Below are positions 51,375 through 60,273 of a stretch of 64,000 nt of DNA, piece after piece. The notes beneath the pieces were generated by a model that was given only the letters and a program-made list of their open reading frames with translations, ran no database searches and was not told the DNA's origin. Where the stretch lies: positions 1 to 64,000 of the forward strand of contig JAFWTA010000030.1 in the NCBI GenBank assembly GCA_017519145.1. Reading direction: 5' to 3'. This DNA is from Ruminococcus sp. Its GTDB lineage: Bacteria > Bacillota > Clostridia > Oscillospirales > Ruminococcaceae. How positions within the stretch are numbered: the stretch's first letter is position 1; the number at the start of each line of letters is the position of its first letter. A program made the translations under genes and the position numbers.

Positions 51375-52631
51375 TTACTTATAAAGAGGGAACTTCTCGC
51401 AGATAGCGTTTACGCCTGCACGGATCTCATCAGCCTTGTTCTCGAAATCTGTAGCGCAGAGGTAGATGTACTCAGCAATCTTTTCCATTTCCTCAACGCC
51501 GAGACCTCTTGTTGTAACAGCAGGGGTACCGATTCTGATACCGCTTGTTACGAAAGGCTTCTCGGGATCGTTGTGGATAGCGTTCTTGTTTACTGTGATA
51601 TATACCTCATCCAGTCTGTGCTCAAGCTCCTTACCTGTGATGTTGAAGGGACGGAGGTCAACCAGCATGAGGTGGTTGTCTGTACCGCCTGAAACGAGGT
51701 TGAAGCCTCTCTTGAGGAGACCGTCAGCCAGTGCTTTTGCATTGGCAACTATTCTCTGCTGATACTCCTTGAACTCGGGTTTGAGAGCCTCACCGAAGCA
51801 AACAGCCTTAGCAGCGATAGTGTGCATAAGAGGACCGCCCTGTGTTCCGGGGAAGATAGCAGAATTGATCTTCTTAGCCAGAAACTCGTTGTTTGTAAGG
51901 ATAAGACCGCCTCTGGGTCCGCGGAGAGTCTTGTGAGTTGTAGTAGTAACGATGTCAGCATAGGGAACAGGTGACTCGTGGCAGCCCGCAGCAACAAGGC
52001 CTGCGATATGAGCCATATCAACCATAAGGAGTGCTCCGACTGCTCTTGCTATCTCGGAGAGACGCTTGAAGTCGATAGCGCGGGGATATGCAGAAGCACC
52101 TGCAACGATAAGACGAGGCTTAGTCTTGTTTGCGAGCTTGTAGAGCTCATCATAGTTGATAGTCTCTGTCTCGTCGTCAAGACCGTATGAAACAAAGTTG
52201 AAGTACTTACCTGAAAGGTTTACAGGTGAACCGTGTGTAAGATGACCGCCGTCAGCAAGGCTCATTCCGAGAACAGTGTCACCGGGCTGAAGAACGGCAA
52301 AGTAAACAGCTGTATTTGCCTGAGCACCCGAATGAGGCTGTACGTTGGCGTACTTTGCACCGAAGAGCTTGCAGGCTCTCTCAATAGCGATCTCCTCGAC
52401 CTCGTCAACACACTGACATCCGCCGTAGTAACGCTTTCCGGGATAGCCCTCAGCATATTTGTTTGTAAGAACGCTTCCCATAGCAGCCATAACAGCAGGG
52501 GAAACGATATTTTCGCTTGCGATGAGCTCGAGATTTCTCTGCTGGCGAGCGAGCTCCTTGCCCATAGCCTCGCCTACAGCAGGATCATATCCTTTAACGA
52601 AGCCGATTGAATCCATAAGATCGTTGTACAT
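51375..52631 (-). CDS. glyA: serine hydroxymethyltransferase
   Basis: 418 residues, PLP enzyme that converts serine and tetrahydrofolate to glycine and methylene-tetrahydrofolate. [40 protein letters not shown]-type HSGAQAN, and the PLP-Lys segment [15 protein letters not shown] are clear. ATG 52631 lies behind AAAGGAG. A 12-base palindrome sits in its leader. Confidence 0.97.
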   Translation of the reverse strand: MYNDLMDSIGFVKGYDPAVGEAMGKELARQQRNLELIASENIVSPAVMAAMGSVLTNKYAEGYPGKRYYGGCQCVDEVEEIAIERACKLFGAKYANVQPHSGAQANTAVYFAVLQPGDTVLGMSLADGGHLTHGSPVNLSGKYFNFVSYGLDDETETINYDELYKLANKTKPRLIVAGASAYPRAIDFKRLSEIARAVGALLMVDMAHIAGLVAAGCHESPVPYADIVTTTTHKTLRGPRGGLILTNNEFLAKKINSAIFPGTQGGPLMHTIAAKAVCFGEALKPEFKEYQQRIVANAKALADGLLKRGFNLVSGGTDNHLMLVDLRPFNITGKELEHRLDEVYITVNKNAIHNDPEKPFVTSGIRIGTPAVTTRGLGVEEMEKIAEYIYLCATDFENKADEIRAGVNAICEKFPLYK

Positions 52632-52656
52632 TATAAGCACTCCTTTAAAATAGTGA

Positions 52657-52668
52657 ATTTGCGCAAAT
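52657..52668. promoter_or_regulatory. palindrome in glyA leader, candidate operator
   Basis: ATTTGCGCAAAT is a perfect 12-base palindrome between the glyA promoter and start codon, where a repressor could block elongation or RNA polymerase escape. Confidence 0.35.
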
Positions 52669-52681
52669 GCATTACTTTATA

Positions 52682-52710
52682 ATTATACATTAACTTTCTT
52701 GAAATTTCAA
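52682..52710 (-). promoter_or_regulatory. promoter of glyA
   Basis: On the minus strand TTGAAA (52710-52705), a 17-base spacer, then TATAAT (52687-52682). Confidence 0.75.
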
Positions 52711-52740
52711 TAGGAAAACTGAAAAAAGTTTACAAACAGC

Positions 52741-52788
52741 AAAAAAACTGCCTGTCAATCCGCTTTTGCGGAAGTCGGGCAGTCTTAT
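52741..52788 (-). terminator. terminator of dockerin/DinB operon
   Basis: ACTGCC (52747-52752) pairs with GGCAGT (52778-52783), with an inner hairpin TCCGC-TTTT-GCGGA, and the minus strand ends in seven T. Confidence 0.8.
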
Positions 52789-53438
52789 TTTATTTTCCTT
52801 ATTATGCGAAGACAGGCTTCGATATGCATTATCCAGTGCCTTGAAAATGGCATTTGGATAAGTCCGCGAATATCCTTGCTGCACCAGTAATCAACGAGCC
52901 AGGCAGCGTTTTCGTCAGTACTGACAGTATTAAGCGAAATAAGAAGGTCTTTCCGTTCGGGAGATATTTTCTTCTTAAGCATATCAAAGGGAAGTTTTGA
53001 CAATATCAGCTCTGTACTCTCCTTAACTTCGCTGATGTATGTATATAGTTCATCAATATCGAGTTGTGCAGAGAAATCTGCAATTTCCTGCTTGATAAGT
53101 TCATTTCCTGTTGTTATTATAGGAGAATTGATACGTTCTTTGTATTTTCCGGAGAAGAACACCTGCTCATCGTCATTGATCAGCGTATGAGCAACTATAT
53201 CTTCAATACGGAATATATGCCATAGAGAATAAGCAATAGTTTTGCTGTGGTATCCCTCTGCATTTATAAACGGCATAGCGTTAAAGTCTTCGCGTTCGAG
53301 ATCTTCTTTAAACAGACAGATCGTCTGCATAAGCTGATCTCTTAATTGAAGGAGTGTATCTATGCCGTCGCGGTATGTATCTTTTTTTCTGAGCTGTGTC
53401 TGCATTGACTTGTTAAGCTCCGACCATTCTTTATTCAT
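52785..53438 (-). CDS. DinB-superfamily (DfsB-like) protein
   Basis: 217 residues, all-helical. LLQLRDQLMQTICLF, GYHSKTIAYSLWHIFRIEDIVAHTLI and RHWIMHIEACLRIIRKIK fit a DinB-like four-helix bundle; His residues that would bind metal are visible in the middle (SLWHIFR) and end (SRHWIMH). Function unknown; some family members transfer thiols. It is the last gene of a four-gene minus-strand operon, 6 bases after the dockerin gene. Confidence 0.75.
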   Translation of the reverse strand: MNKEWSELNKSMQTQLRKKDTYRDGIDTLLQLRDQLMQTICLFKEDLEREDFNAMPFINAEGYHSKTIAYSLWHIFRIEDIVAHTLINDDEQVFFSGKYKERINSPIITTGNELIKQEIADFSAQLDIDELYTYISEVKESTELILSKLPFDMLKKKISPERKDLLISLNTVSTDENAAWLVDYWCSKDIRGLIQMPFSRHWIMHIEACLRIIRKIK

Positions 53439-53444
53439 ACAAGT

Positions 53445-54386
53445 TTATCTGGAACCAAGGATCTTGTCATAGTCAAAGAAATACTCCCAGTCTATGGCTT
53501 CTCCTATAGTTGAAGAAACAGCGTAGTATTTAAGGATGTGTGATGCGTCACGGGCATCAAGCTTTCCGTCCATATTAACATCTGACAGCTTCAGCATCTT
53601 ATCCGATACCTTATATTCTTTGGAAGCTGCCATTTCAGCATATGCGGTCAGGACCATAGAAGCGTCCGTAGAGTCGATATTTCCGTCTCCATTTACATCG
53701 CCGAGATCTCTGTGACAGACTATATCAAATGTACACAGCGGCTTCTGGTCGCCTACAGGGTAAACGGTAATAGTAGCTTTATCACCTTTTGCGAAGGCAT
53801 CTGAGAGAGCGGATGGCTTTGCGATGCAGCTTGCAGAGATATCAACAACGCTTTCTTCGGTGATAAACTTGCCGTCTTTATCTGTCTGAGGTGTCTGTAC
53901 GGTCATTTTGATCGAAGCTTCAAGTCCTTCGAGGGAAACATTGCCCTTTGTAGAGAAATACCTGTTCTTGTCGGGCTCCTTTCCCTTAATAATAGTAGCG
54001 GTTTTGGAAAGGGCATGGATAGTATAGTCCTTATCGGCAAAATCAGGTTTGATGTTCCATGCACAGAAGTCCTGTTCGGTATACTCGTTGATATGCTTGT
54101 GAAGCTTTGTCACATCTACCTCGGAATAGTCGATCGGGTCACCTTCTTCAACTTCAAGGACATTCATTGTTTTGCCGTCAAAATCGAGGAAAGTAATATG
54201 ATACTTCTTTAATGTTGTTGGTTCCGTTGCAGGTTCGGTTGTCGTAGTTGATGAAGTTGAAGCATCTGATGAAGCTTTTTCCTCCGGCTCACTGTTATTA
54301 TTGTCTGCTGCATTTGAAACTGCTGCGGCAGCACCCGAGAGAAGAACAGCAGATACTAAAGCGGATATTGAATGCTTTATAATCAT
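53445..54386 (-). CDS. secreted dockerin-containing protein
   Basis: 313 residues: signal peptide (about 1-27), a Thr/Ser/Glu linker (about 28-60), an unrecognised beta-rich region (about 60-235) and a C-terminal type I dockerin with two calcium loops, DVNGDGNIDSTD and DVNMDGKLDARD. Dockerins attach proteins to cohesin scaffolds, as in cellulosomes of ruminococci. No carbohydrate-active domain is seen. I chose ATG 54386 behind TAGGTGA; a longer in-frame start lies within the upstream gene. Confidence 0.88.
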   Translation of the reverse strand: MIIKHSISALVSAVLLSGAAAAVSNAADNNNSEPEEKASSDASTSSTTTTEPATEPTTLKKYHITFLDFDGKTMNVLEVEEGDPIDYSEVDVTKLHKHINEYTEQDFCAWNIKPDFADKDYTIHALSKTATIIKGKEPDKNRYFSTKGNVSLEGLEASIKMTVQTPQTDKDGKFITEESVVDISASCIAKPSALSDAFAKGDKATITVYPVGDQKPLCTFDIVCHRDLGDVNGDGNIDSTDASMVLTAYAEMAASKEYKVSDKMLKLSDVNMDGKLDARDASHILKYYAVSSTIGEAIDWEYFFDYDKILGSR

Positions 54387-54394
54387 ATTTTCAC

Positions 54395-54679
54395 CTAACC
54401 GTTTCCAATGCAGAATAATCTGCAAAATTTTGAAAGCCTTTCGCATACGCGGGCGTAGTGTTCGAGGGTAAGTCGTTTCAGCATAAAATTAGCGTAAATA
54501 AAACGCTGTGTATCTTCGTCAAAAGCGTATATAGCAAAGAGTATTACTTCATCATCGCCGATATCCTTTGCAGCTTCCGCTGCCATCGCCTGATATTCAT
54601 CAAATCTCTCTTCGATATCTGCGAGCTTGTAGAACCCGTGATATATAAAATCAATGTAAAGATCTATATCAGTATCCAT
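54395..54679 (-). CDS. small acidic protein of unknown function
   Basis: 94 residues, acidic, mostly helical: MDTDIDLYIDFIYHGFYKLAD at the start and CERLSKFCRLFCIGNG at the end with three Cys. No membrane helix. AGGAG lies upstream of ATG 54679. It sits between the small membrane protein and the dockerin gene and is likely co-transcribed. I do not recognise it. Confidence 0.62.
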   Translation of the reverse strand: MDTDIDLYIDFIYHGFYKLADIEERFDEYQAMAAEAAKDIGDDEVILFAIYAFDEDTQRFIYANFMLKRLTLEHYARVCERLSKFCRLFCIGNG

Positions 54680-54696
54680 AGTAACAGCTCCTGTTT

Positions 54697-54957
54697 TTAT
54701 TTGTCTTCTTCCTCCTTGGAGGATGATTCTGCTGATCGGCTGATGTTTTTCTTTTTGATCCTGAATGTAATGAACGCTGTACATACAGCTGTTGCGATAA
54801 AGACTGCTATCATGATAAAAGCTGTAGTCCCTTTTGAAATACTGTTGTTTTTTTCATCCTGAGCCGCAAAAACATTTGCGGCTGAAGAAAATGAAATACA
54901 AACCGCAAGCACAGCCGAAAAAATAAACGAATAAATATAGTGTTCATGCTTCTTCAT
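54697..54957 (-). CDS. small membrane protein of unknown function
   Basis: 86 residues: a cleavable-looking signal (about 8-32, ending VFAA), a short external stretch, a second helix (about 43-65) and a basic then acidic tail (RIKKKN ... SSKEEEDK). If the signal is cleaved it is a single-pass protein. AAGGAG precedes the ATG. First gene of the dockerin operon; unrecognised. Confidence 0.68.
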   Translation of the reverse strand: MKKHEHYIYSFIFSAVLAVCISFSSAANVFAAQDEKNNSISKGTTAFIMIAVFIATAVCTAFITFRIKKKNISRSAESSSKEEEDK

Positions 54958-54980
54958 GAGATCAGCTCCTTACAGTTCAT

Positions 54981-55009
54981 ATTATAACATATAAAATGAT
55001 TTTTGTCCA
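54981..55009 (-). promoter_or_regulatory. promoter of dockerin operon
   Basis: On the minus strand TGGACA (55009-55004), a 17-base spacer, then TATAAT (54986-54981). Confidence 0.75.
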
Positions 55010-55110
55010 TAGAAATCAGGATGCCGAAAAATTTTTTAATGTCAAAATGCCGAAAAACAGGCAAATGAAGGCTGTTGATAAAAAAATCTGAAATTTTTTT
55101 CAAAAAACCC

Positions 55111-55139
55111 TTGACAAAACGGTTTATGGGTGGTATAAT
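55111..55139 (+). promoter_or_regulatory. consensus promoter of tRNA-Pro
   Basis: TTGACA (55111-55116), a 17-base spacer, then TATAAT (55134-55139) preceded by TGG (extended -10). Confidence 0.88.
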
Positions 55140-55172
55140 TAATATCGTTGATTGCGGAGAACACAAAAACGT

Positions 55173-55248
55173 CTGGGTGTGGCGCAGTTGGTAGCGCGCT
55201 ACCTTGGGGTGGTAGAGGCCGTGGGTTCAAGTCCCGTCACTCAGACCA
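55173..55248 (+). tRNA. tRNA-Pro (GGG)
   Basis: 76 bases: acceptor CTGGGTG pairs with CACTCAG, the anticodon loop TTGGGGT carries GGG, the T loop is TTCAAGT, and CCA is encoded (55246-55248). Single-gene transcript with its own promoter and terminator. Confidence 0.95.
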
Positions 55249-55270
55249 GATGCAATCAGCATTACCCCAA

Positions 55271-55304
55271 AAATCCGATACTCAAATGAGTATCGGATTT
55301 TTTT
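55271..55304 (+). terminator. terminator of tRNA-Pro
   Basis: AAATCCGATACTC pairs perfectly with GAGTATCGGATTT over AAAT and ends in a T run. Confidence 0.92.
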
Positions 55305-55309
55305 ATACA

Positions 55310-55338
55310 TTGACTAATAAATAATATTATGTTATAAT
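55310..55338 (+). promoter_or_regulatory. promoter of UDP-sugar pyrophosphorylase gene
   Basis: TTGACT (55310-55315), a 17-base spacer, then TATAAT (55333-55338). Confidence 0.78.
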
Positions 55339-55380
55339 ATATTTCAGTAAATTGGCATTGCCATGATCAAGGAGGAGTTT

Positions 55381-56613
55381 ATGATAGATCGCGATAAGGC
55401 ATTTCGTATTCTGTCAGAAATTGGTCAGGAGCATATACTGAAGTATTTCGATGAACTGAATGATACAGAACAGCAGGAACTTCTTTCTCAGATCGAAATA
55501 ACTGATTTTTCGGTTCTTGAAAATCTTATCGGTGATAAAAACAGCGGTTCGGAGCGCGGCAGATTTGAACCTCTCGGTGCTGTTACTATCAGCGATATAG
55601 CTTCTGAAAGTGACAAATATATCAAAAAAGGCACAGAAGCTTTAAAAGCGGGTAAAGTCGCCGCTGTTCTGCTCGCGGGAGGTCAGGGAACAAGACTTGG
55701 CTTTGACAAGCCTAAGGGTATGTTCAATATCGGAGTCGATACCGAGCTTTATATATTCCAGTGCCTTATAAATAATCTCATGGAAGTTGTTGATATCGCA
55801 GGTGCATGGGTCCCTCTCTACATCATGACCAGCGAGAAAAACAACGATGAAACGATCGGATTCTTTAAGGAAAAGAACTATTTTGGATATAATCCTTCAT
55901 ATGTGAGATTTTTCATTCAGGACATGGCGCCATCTGTGGATAAGAACGGCAAGGTACTTATGGAGAGTCGTTCAAGGATATCTCTTTCGCCCAACGGTAA
56001 CGGCGGATGGTTTTCGTCTCTTGTGAGAGCGGGGCTTCTTGACGAGATCAAGGAGAAAGGCGTACAGTGGATCAACGTCTTTGCTGTCGATAATGTTCTC
56101 CAGAGGATAGCCGATCCCGGCTTTATTGGAGCTGTTATCGATTCGGGACAGCAGTCCGGCGGAAAGGTGGTCAGCAAGGCGTCGCCTGATGAGCGTGTAG
56201 GGGTTCTGTGTCTCGAGGACGGTATGCCGTCTATAGTAGAATACTATGAGATGACCGAAGAAATGAGAACTCTTCTTGATGAAAACGGAGAGCTTGCATA
56301 TAAATACGGAGTTATACTGAATTATTTGTTTAACGTGGACAAGCTTGAGGAGATATGCGACCGAAAGCTTCCTGTTCATGTTGTAAGCAAAAAAATTCCG
56401 TATATGAACGATAACGGAGAATTCATCAAGCCCGATTCTCCTAACGGGTATAAGTTTGAGACCCTTGTACTTGATATGGTCCATATGCAGGACAGCTGTC
56501 TCCCGTATGAAGTTGTTCGCAACAAGGAATTTGCTCCTGTGAAAAATGCGGAGGGTGTGGATTCGGTCGAATCGGCACGGGAACTGCTCAGAGCGAATGG
56601 TGTAAAATTATAG
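55381..56613 (+). CDS. UDP-sugar pyrophosphorylase, eukaryotic UAP/UGP type
   Basis: 410 residues. The nucleotidyltransferase signature LLAGGQGTRLGFDKPKGMF (about 99-117) and downstream blocks (IMTSEKNN, FFIQDMAPSVD, NGNGGWFSSLVRAGLLDEIKEKGVQWINVFAVDN) match the UDPGP family that includes human UAP1, distinct from bacterial GlmU and GalU. It would make UDP-GlcNAc or UDP-glucose from the sugar 1-phosphate and UTP; which one is not certain. I chose ATG 55381; the AAGGAGG that drives it overlaps a decoy ATG at 55363. Confidence 0.9.
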   Translation: MIDRDKAFRILSEIGQEHILKYFDELNDTEQQELLSQIEITDFSVLENLIGDKNSGSERGRFEPLGAVTISDIASESDKYIKKGTEALKAGKVAAVLLAGGQGTRLGFDKPKGMFNIGVDTELYIFQCLINNLMEVVDIAGAWVPLYIMTSEKNNDETIGFFKEKNYFGYNPSYVRFFIQDMAPSVDKNGKVLMESRSRISLSPNGNGGWFSSLVRAGLLDEIKEKGVQWINVFAVDNVLQRIADPGFIGAVIDSGQQSGGKVVSKASPDERVGVLCLEDGMPSIVEYYEMTEEMRTLLDENGELAYKYGVILNYLFNVDKLEEICDRKLPVHVVSKKIPYMNDNGEFIKPDSPNGYKFETLVLDMVHMQDSCLPYEVVRNKEFAPVKNAEGVDSVESARELLRANGVKL

Positions 56614-56621
56614 TATTATGT

Positions 56622-56647
56622 CAACACTCCCTTTAAAGGGAGTGTTG
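56622..56647. promoter_or_regulatory. perfect 26-base palindrome before ABC exporter genes
   Basis: CAACACTCCCTTT (56622-56634) is directly followed by its exact complement AAAGGGAGTGTTG. No T run follows, so it is a poor terminator; an operator 38 bases before the exporter start is plausible. Confidence 0.45.
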
Positions 56648-56684
56648 CTGTGTGTGAAAGAATTTAATGGACGGATGCGGTCGA

Positions 56685-58418
56685 ATGAATAGATTAATGA
56701 AATATCTGAAAAATTACAAGAAAGAGCTTATACTTGGACCTTTCTTTAAACTTCTTGAAGCTGTTTTTGAACTGATTGTACCTGTAGTGATGGCTAAAAT
56801 AATAGATAACGGCATCGGAAACAATGACAGCTCCTATATCTTAAAAATGAGCGGACTTATTGTTATTCTCGGCGCCAGCGGCCTTTGTTTTGCACTGACC
56901 TGCCAGTATTTTGCTGCAAAATGCGCCTATGGGTTCGGCACAGAGCTGAGGGCGGACTTGTACAGGCACATCAATTCTCTCTCATATGAAAGCATTGATA
57001 AAATAGGTACATCGTCCCTCGTGAACAGACTCACCAATGATTCAAATACGGTTCAGAACGGCGTAAATATGTTTATAAGACTTGCGGTCAGAGCTCCTTT
57101 TCTTGTTATAGGCGCTGCTGTTATGGCTGTTACGATCGACCTGAAGCTGTCGCTGATCTTTTTTATTGTAGCTCCTCTTATTTCCACTGTGATCTTTTTC
57201 ATCATGAAGAAAACGGTTCCGATGTATAAAAAGACTCAGCAGTGCCTTGACAGAGCGTCTTTGCTGACACGTGAGAGTCTTGAGGGTGCAAGAGTTATAA
57301 GGGCGTTCTCCCGTCAGCAGGAGGAGATAGGCGAGTTTAAAGAGGCTGTGAACGATATTTCTGACAATTCTGTTGCCGTTGGAAAGATATCGGCTGTACT
57401 CAATCCTGTTTCTTTTATGGTGATGAATCTCGGAATCGTTGCGGTCATCTGGTTCGGCGGCAAGAGAATAGATATCGGCGGCTTGACTCAGGGAGAGCTG
57501 ACAGCATTCACAAACTACATGACACAGATACTTCTGGCACTTGTGGTACTTGCAAATCTTATTGTTATTTTTACAAAAGCTTTTGCTTCTGCCAATCGTA
57601 TAAGCGAGGTGTTTTCTCTTCTCTCCGAAGAAAACGGAACTATCTCTGAGATAGATGAAGAAAAATCCGTTGCCATTGAGTTCAGAGATGTTTCTTTTTC
57701 TTATGCCGGTGCAGGAGATTATTCCCTCAGAAATATCAGTTTTTCTATAAAAAAAGGACAAATGCTCGGTATTATCGGAGGAACAGGCTGCGGCAAGTCA
57801 ACTCTCGCCAACCTCATCCCTTGCTTTTATCGTGCGACCGAGGGAACTGTTAATATTTTCGGAGTTGATGTAAATGACATCGAAAACGAACATCTGCGTC
57901 GCAGGATAGGAACAGTTCCGCAGAAGGCAACATTGTTTTCAGGTACTATACGAGAGAATATGCAGTGGAGAGATCCGAACGCTACGGATGAAGAGATAAT
58001 ATCCGCATTAAAGACAGCTCAGGCTTGGGATTTTGTATGCAAGACCCCTGATGGGCTTGATACCGTTATCTCTCAGGGAGGAAAGAACCTTTCAGGCGGA
58101 CAGAAGCAGAGAATTTCTATTGCAAGAGCGCTTATAGGTTCTCCTGATATTGTTATTCTTGATGACTCGACGAGTGCTCTTGATTATAAAACGGATCTCG
58201 CATTCAGACGAGCGCTGAGTGAAGATCTGCCTGATACAACTGTTATCATGATCTCTCAGCGGACAACTTCTTTGAAGAATGCGGATAAGATAATTGTCAT
58301 GGATGAGGGTGAAGCGGTCGGCATCGGAACCCATGATGAATTAATCCGCAGCTGTCAGGTCTATAACGAGATATACAGATCTCAGATGAATGAAAAGGAG
58401 GGCGGCAAAAATGCTTAG
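56685..58418 (+). CDS. ABC exporter half-transporter with degenerate ATPase site
   Basis: 577 residues: six-helix membrane domain (about 10-310) and a nucleotide-binding domain (about 330-570). Walker A GGTGCGKST and signature LSGGQKQR are normal, but the Walker B Glu is Asp (ILD493D494STSALD) and the H-loop His is Gln (ISQ525R). This matches the inactive-site partner of heterodimeric exporters such as TM287/288 and BmrCD. Starts at 56667 or 56685 are possible; I prefer the second, which gives MNRLMKYLKNYKKE. It overlaps the partner gene by 8 bases. Confidence 0.9.
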   Translation: MNRLMKYLKNYKKELILGPFFKLLEAVFELIVPVVMAKIIDNGIGNNDSSYILKMSGLIVILGASGLCFALTCQYFAAKCAYGFGTELRADLYRHINSLSYESIDKIGTSSLVNRLTNDSNTVQNGVNMFIRLAVRAPFLVIGAAVMAVTIDLKLSLIFFIVAPLISTVIFFIMKKTVPMYKKTQQCLDRASLLTRESLEGARVIRAFSRQQEEIGEFKEAVNDISDNSVAVGKISAVLNPVSFMVMNLGIVAVIWFGGKRIDIGGLTQGELTAFTNYMTQILLALVVLANLIVIFTKAFASANRISEVFSLLSEENGTISEIDEEKSVAIEFRDVSFSYAGAGDYSLRNISFSIKKGQMLGIIGGTGCGKSTLANLIPCFYRATEGTVNIFGVDVNDIENEHLRRRIGTVPQKATLFSGTIRENMQWRDPNATDEEIISALKTAQAWDFVCKTPDGLDTVISQGGKNLSGGQKQRISIARALIGSPDIVILDDSTSALDYKTDLAFRRALSEDLPDTTVIMISQRTTSLKNADKIIVMDEGEAVGIGTHDELIRSCQVYNEIYRSQMNEKEGGKNA

Positions 58419-60150
58419 GACGTTGAAGAGAGTTTTCTCATATGCAGCTCCTTATATGAAATATTTCATCATGACGATTGTGTTTGCGGCCCTTGGTGTT
58501 TCACTTTCGCTGGCTGTCCCTGTTTTTATCGGCGAAGCGGTCGACTGCTGCATAGGGATGGGAAAAGTTGATTTTGACAAGCTTGGGATCATAATAGTGC
58601 TGCTTGCTTCAATGGTCATTGCGAGTACACTTTTCCAGTGGCTTATGAGCCTTTGTACGAATAAGCTTTCTTTTCTTACGATAAGAGACCTCAGAGCCGA
58701 CGTTTTCTGCAAGCTGGAACGAGTACCGCTCAGGTATATAGACGGACATACTAAGGGTGAACTTACGAGCCGGGTCATAAATGACATAGAGATAATCTCC
58801 GACGGTCTTTTACAGGGTTTTACCCAGTTTTTCAGCGGCATCATAACTATTGTGGGTACACTTGTGTTTATGATGGCGATTAATTACAGGATCGCTATAG
58901 TTGTTGTTATCTTGACGCCGCTTTCGTTTATTGCTGCTTCAAAGATAACCAAAGCGTCACATGACTCTTATATGAAGCAGTCAAAGCTCCGCGGCGATAT
59001 GGTTGGACTTGCTGAGGAAATGGCGGGAAATCAGAAAATAGTAAAGGCTTTTGTTTATGATAAGAGAGCAGAAGCGCGGTTTGATGAGATAAACAAGGCT
59101 TATGGGGCTATAGGTGCAAAAGCAACTTTTTTCAGCTCCATGACAAATCCCACAACCAGATTTGTTAACGGTCTTATCTATGCGGCAGTCGGACTTCTCG
59201 GAGCTCTCGGTGTAGTGGGGAAGTTTCCTGTGATCGGGGCTATGACCGTAGGTAAACTTTCAAGTTTTCTGGCTTATTCCAACCAGTATACAAAGCCTTT
59301 CAACGAAATATCGGGCGTTTTTGCCGAGCTTCAGAATGCCGTAGCCTCAGCGGAGCGTGTCTTTTCTGTTCTGGATGAGCAGGAGATCCCTGATGATACT
59401 GATAAGGCGGTTTTGAAGGAGTGCGACGGAACTCTCAGCTTTTCGGATGTATTCTTCTCTTATTCTCCTGATACAAAACTAATTGAAAACTTCAGCCTTG
59501 ATGTCAAAAGCGGACAGAGGATAGCCATTGTCGGACCTACGGGCTGCGGAAAATCAACAATTATCAATCTTCTGCTGAGATTTTACGATATTGACAGCGG
59601 CAAGATCAGGATATCAGGAAGAGACATAAACGATGTTACCCGGGACAGCCTGCGAAGCTGCTTCGGAATGGTTCTTCAGGAGACATGGGTGTTCACAGGA
59701 ACAGTTGCCGAGAACATTGCATACGGAGCTCCGGATGCCACAAGAGAACAGATCATCGAAGCAGCGAAATCTGTATATGCTCACGGCTTTATAAAAAGAC
59801 TTCCGGACGGCTATGATACCGTAATCAATGAGGACTGCGGACTGTCACAGGGACAGAAACAGCTTATCTGTATAGCAAGGATAATGCTCATGGATCCTCC
59901 AATGCTTATTCTTGATGAGGCTACCAGCTCCATTGACCTGCGTACCGAGCTTCGCATACAAAGAGCTTTCTCTAAGCTTATGGAGGGGAGAACCAGCTTT
60001 GTAATTGCTCACAGATTGTCCACCATAAAGAATTCAGATGTGATACTTGTCATGAAGCATGGAAACATAATCGAACAGGGAAACCATGACCAGCTTCTTG
60101 CCAACGGAGGATTTTACGCCGAGCTTTATAACAGTCAGTTTGCATCCTGA
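58411..60150 (+). CDS. ABC exporter half-transporter with canonical ATPase site
   Basis: 579 residues: six-helix membrane domain and nucleotide-binding domain with Walker A GPTGCGKST, Walker B MLILD502E503ATSSID and H-loop AH534R intact. The signature is LSQGQKQ rather than LSGGQ, as in the partner subunit of such heterodimers. Together with the gene before it, one consensus and one degenerate ATP site result. Likely a drug or peptide exporter. ATG 58411 follows AAGGAGGG. Confidence 0.93.
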   Translation: MLRTLKRVFSYAAPYMKYFIMTIVFAALGVSLSLAVPVFIGEAVDCCIGMGKVDFDKLGIIIVLLASMVIASTLFQWLMSLCTNKLSFLTIRDLRADVFCKLERVPLRYIDGHTKGELTSRVINDIEIISDGLLQGFTQFFSGIITIVGTLVFMMAINYRIAIVVVILTPLSFIAASKITKASHDSYMKQSKLRGDMVGLAEEMAGNQKIVKAFVYDKRAEARFDEINKAYGAIGAKATFFSSMTNPTTRFVNGLIYAAVGLLGALGVVGKFPVIGAMTVGKLSSFLAYSNQYTKPFNEISGVFAELQNAVASAERVFSVLDEQEIPDDTDKAVLKECDGTLSFSDVFFSYSPDTKLIENFSLDVKSGQRIAIVGPTGCGKSTIINLLLRFYDIDSGKIRISGRDINDVTRDSLRSCFGMVLQETWVFTGTVAENIAYGAPDATREQIIEAAKSVYAHGFIKRLPDGYDTVINEDCGLSQGQKQLICIARIMLMDPPMLILDEATSSIDLRTELRIQRAFSKLMEGRTSFVIAHRLSTIKNSDVILVMKHGNIIEQGNHDQLLANGGFYAELYNSQFAS

Positions 60151-60178
60151 AAAAAAGGCTTCTTCGGAAGCCTTTTTT
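60151..60178 (+). terminator. terminator of ABC exporter operon
   Basis: GGCTTC-TTCG-GAAGCC flanked by six A and six T, directly after the stop. Confidence 0.92.
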
Positions 60179-60206
60179 ATTATATAAAAAATACTTTGTT
60201 TAATTC

Positions 60207-60235
60207 TTGACAAACTGAGTAAAATGTTGTACAAT
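60207..60235 (+). promoter_or_regulatory. promoter of aconitase operon
   Basis: TTGACA (60207-60212), a 17-base spacer, then TACAAT (60230-60235). Confidence 0.82.
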
Positions 60236-60273
60236 TAAAATGTATTCTTATGTATTGAAAGGAATGATCTTCA

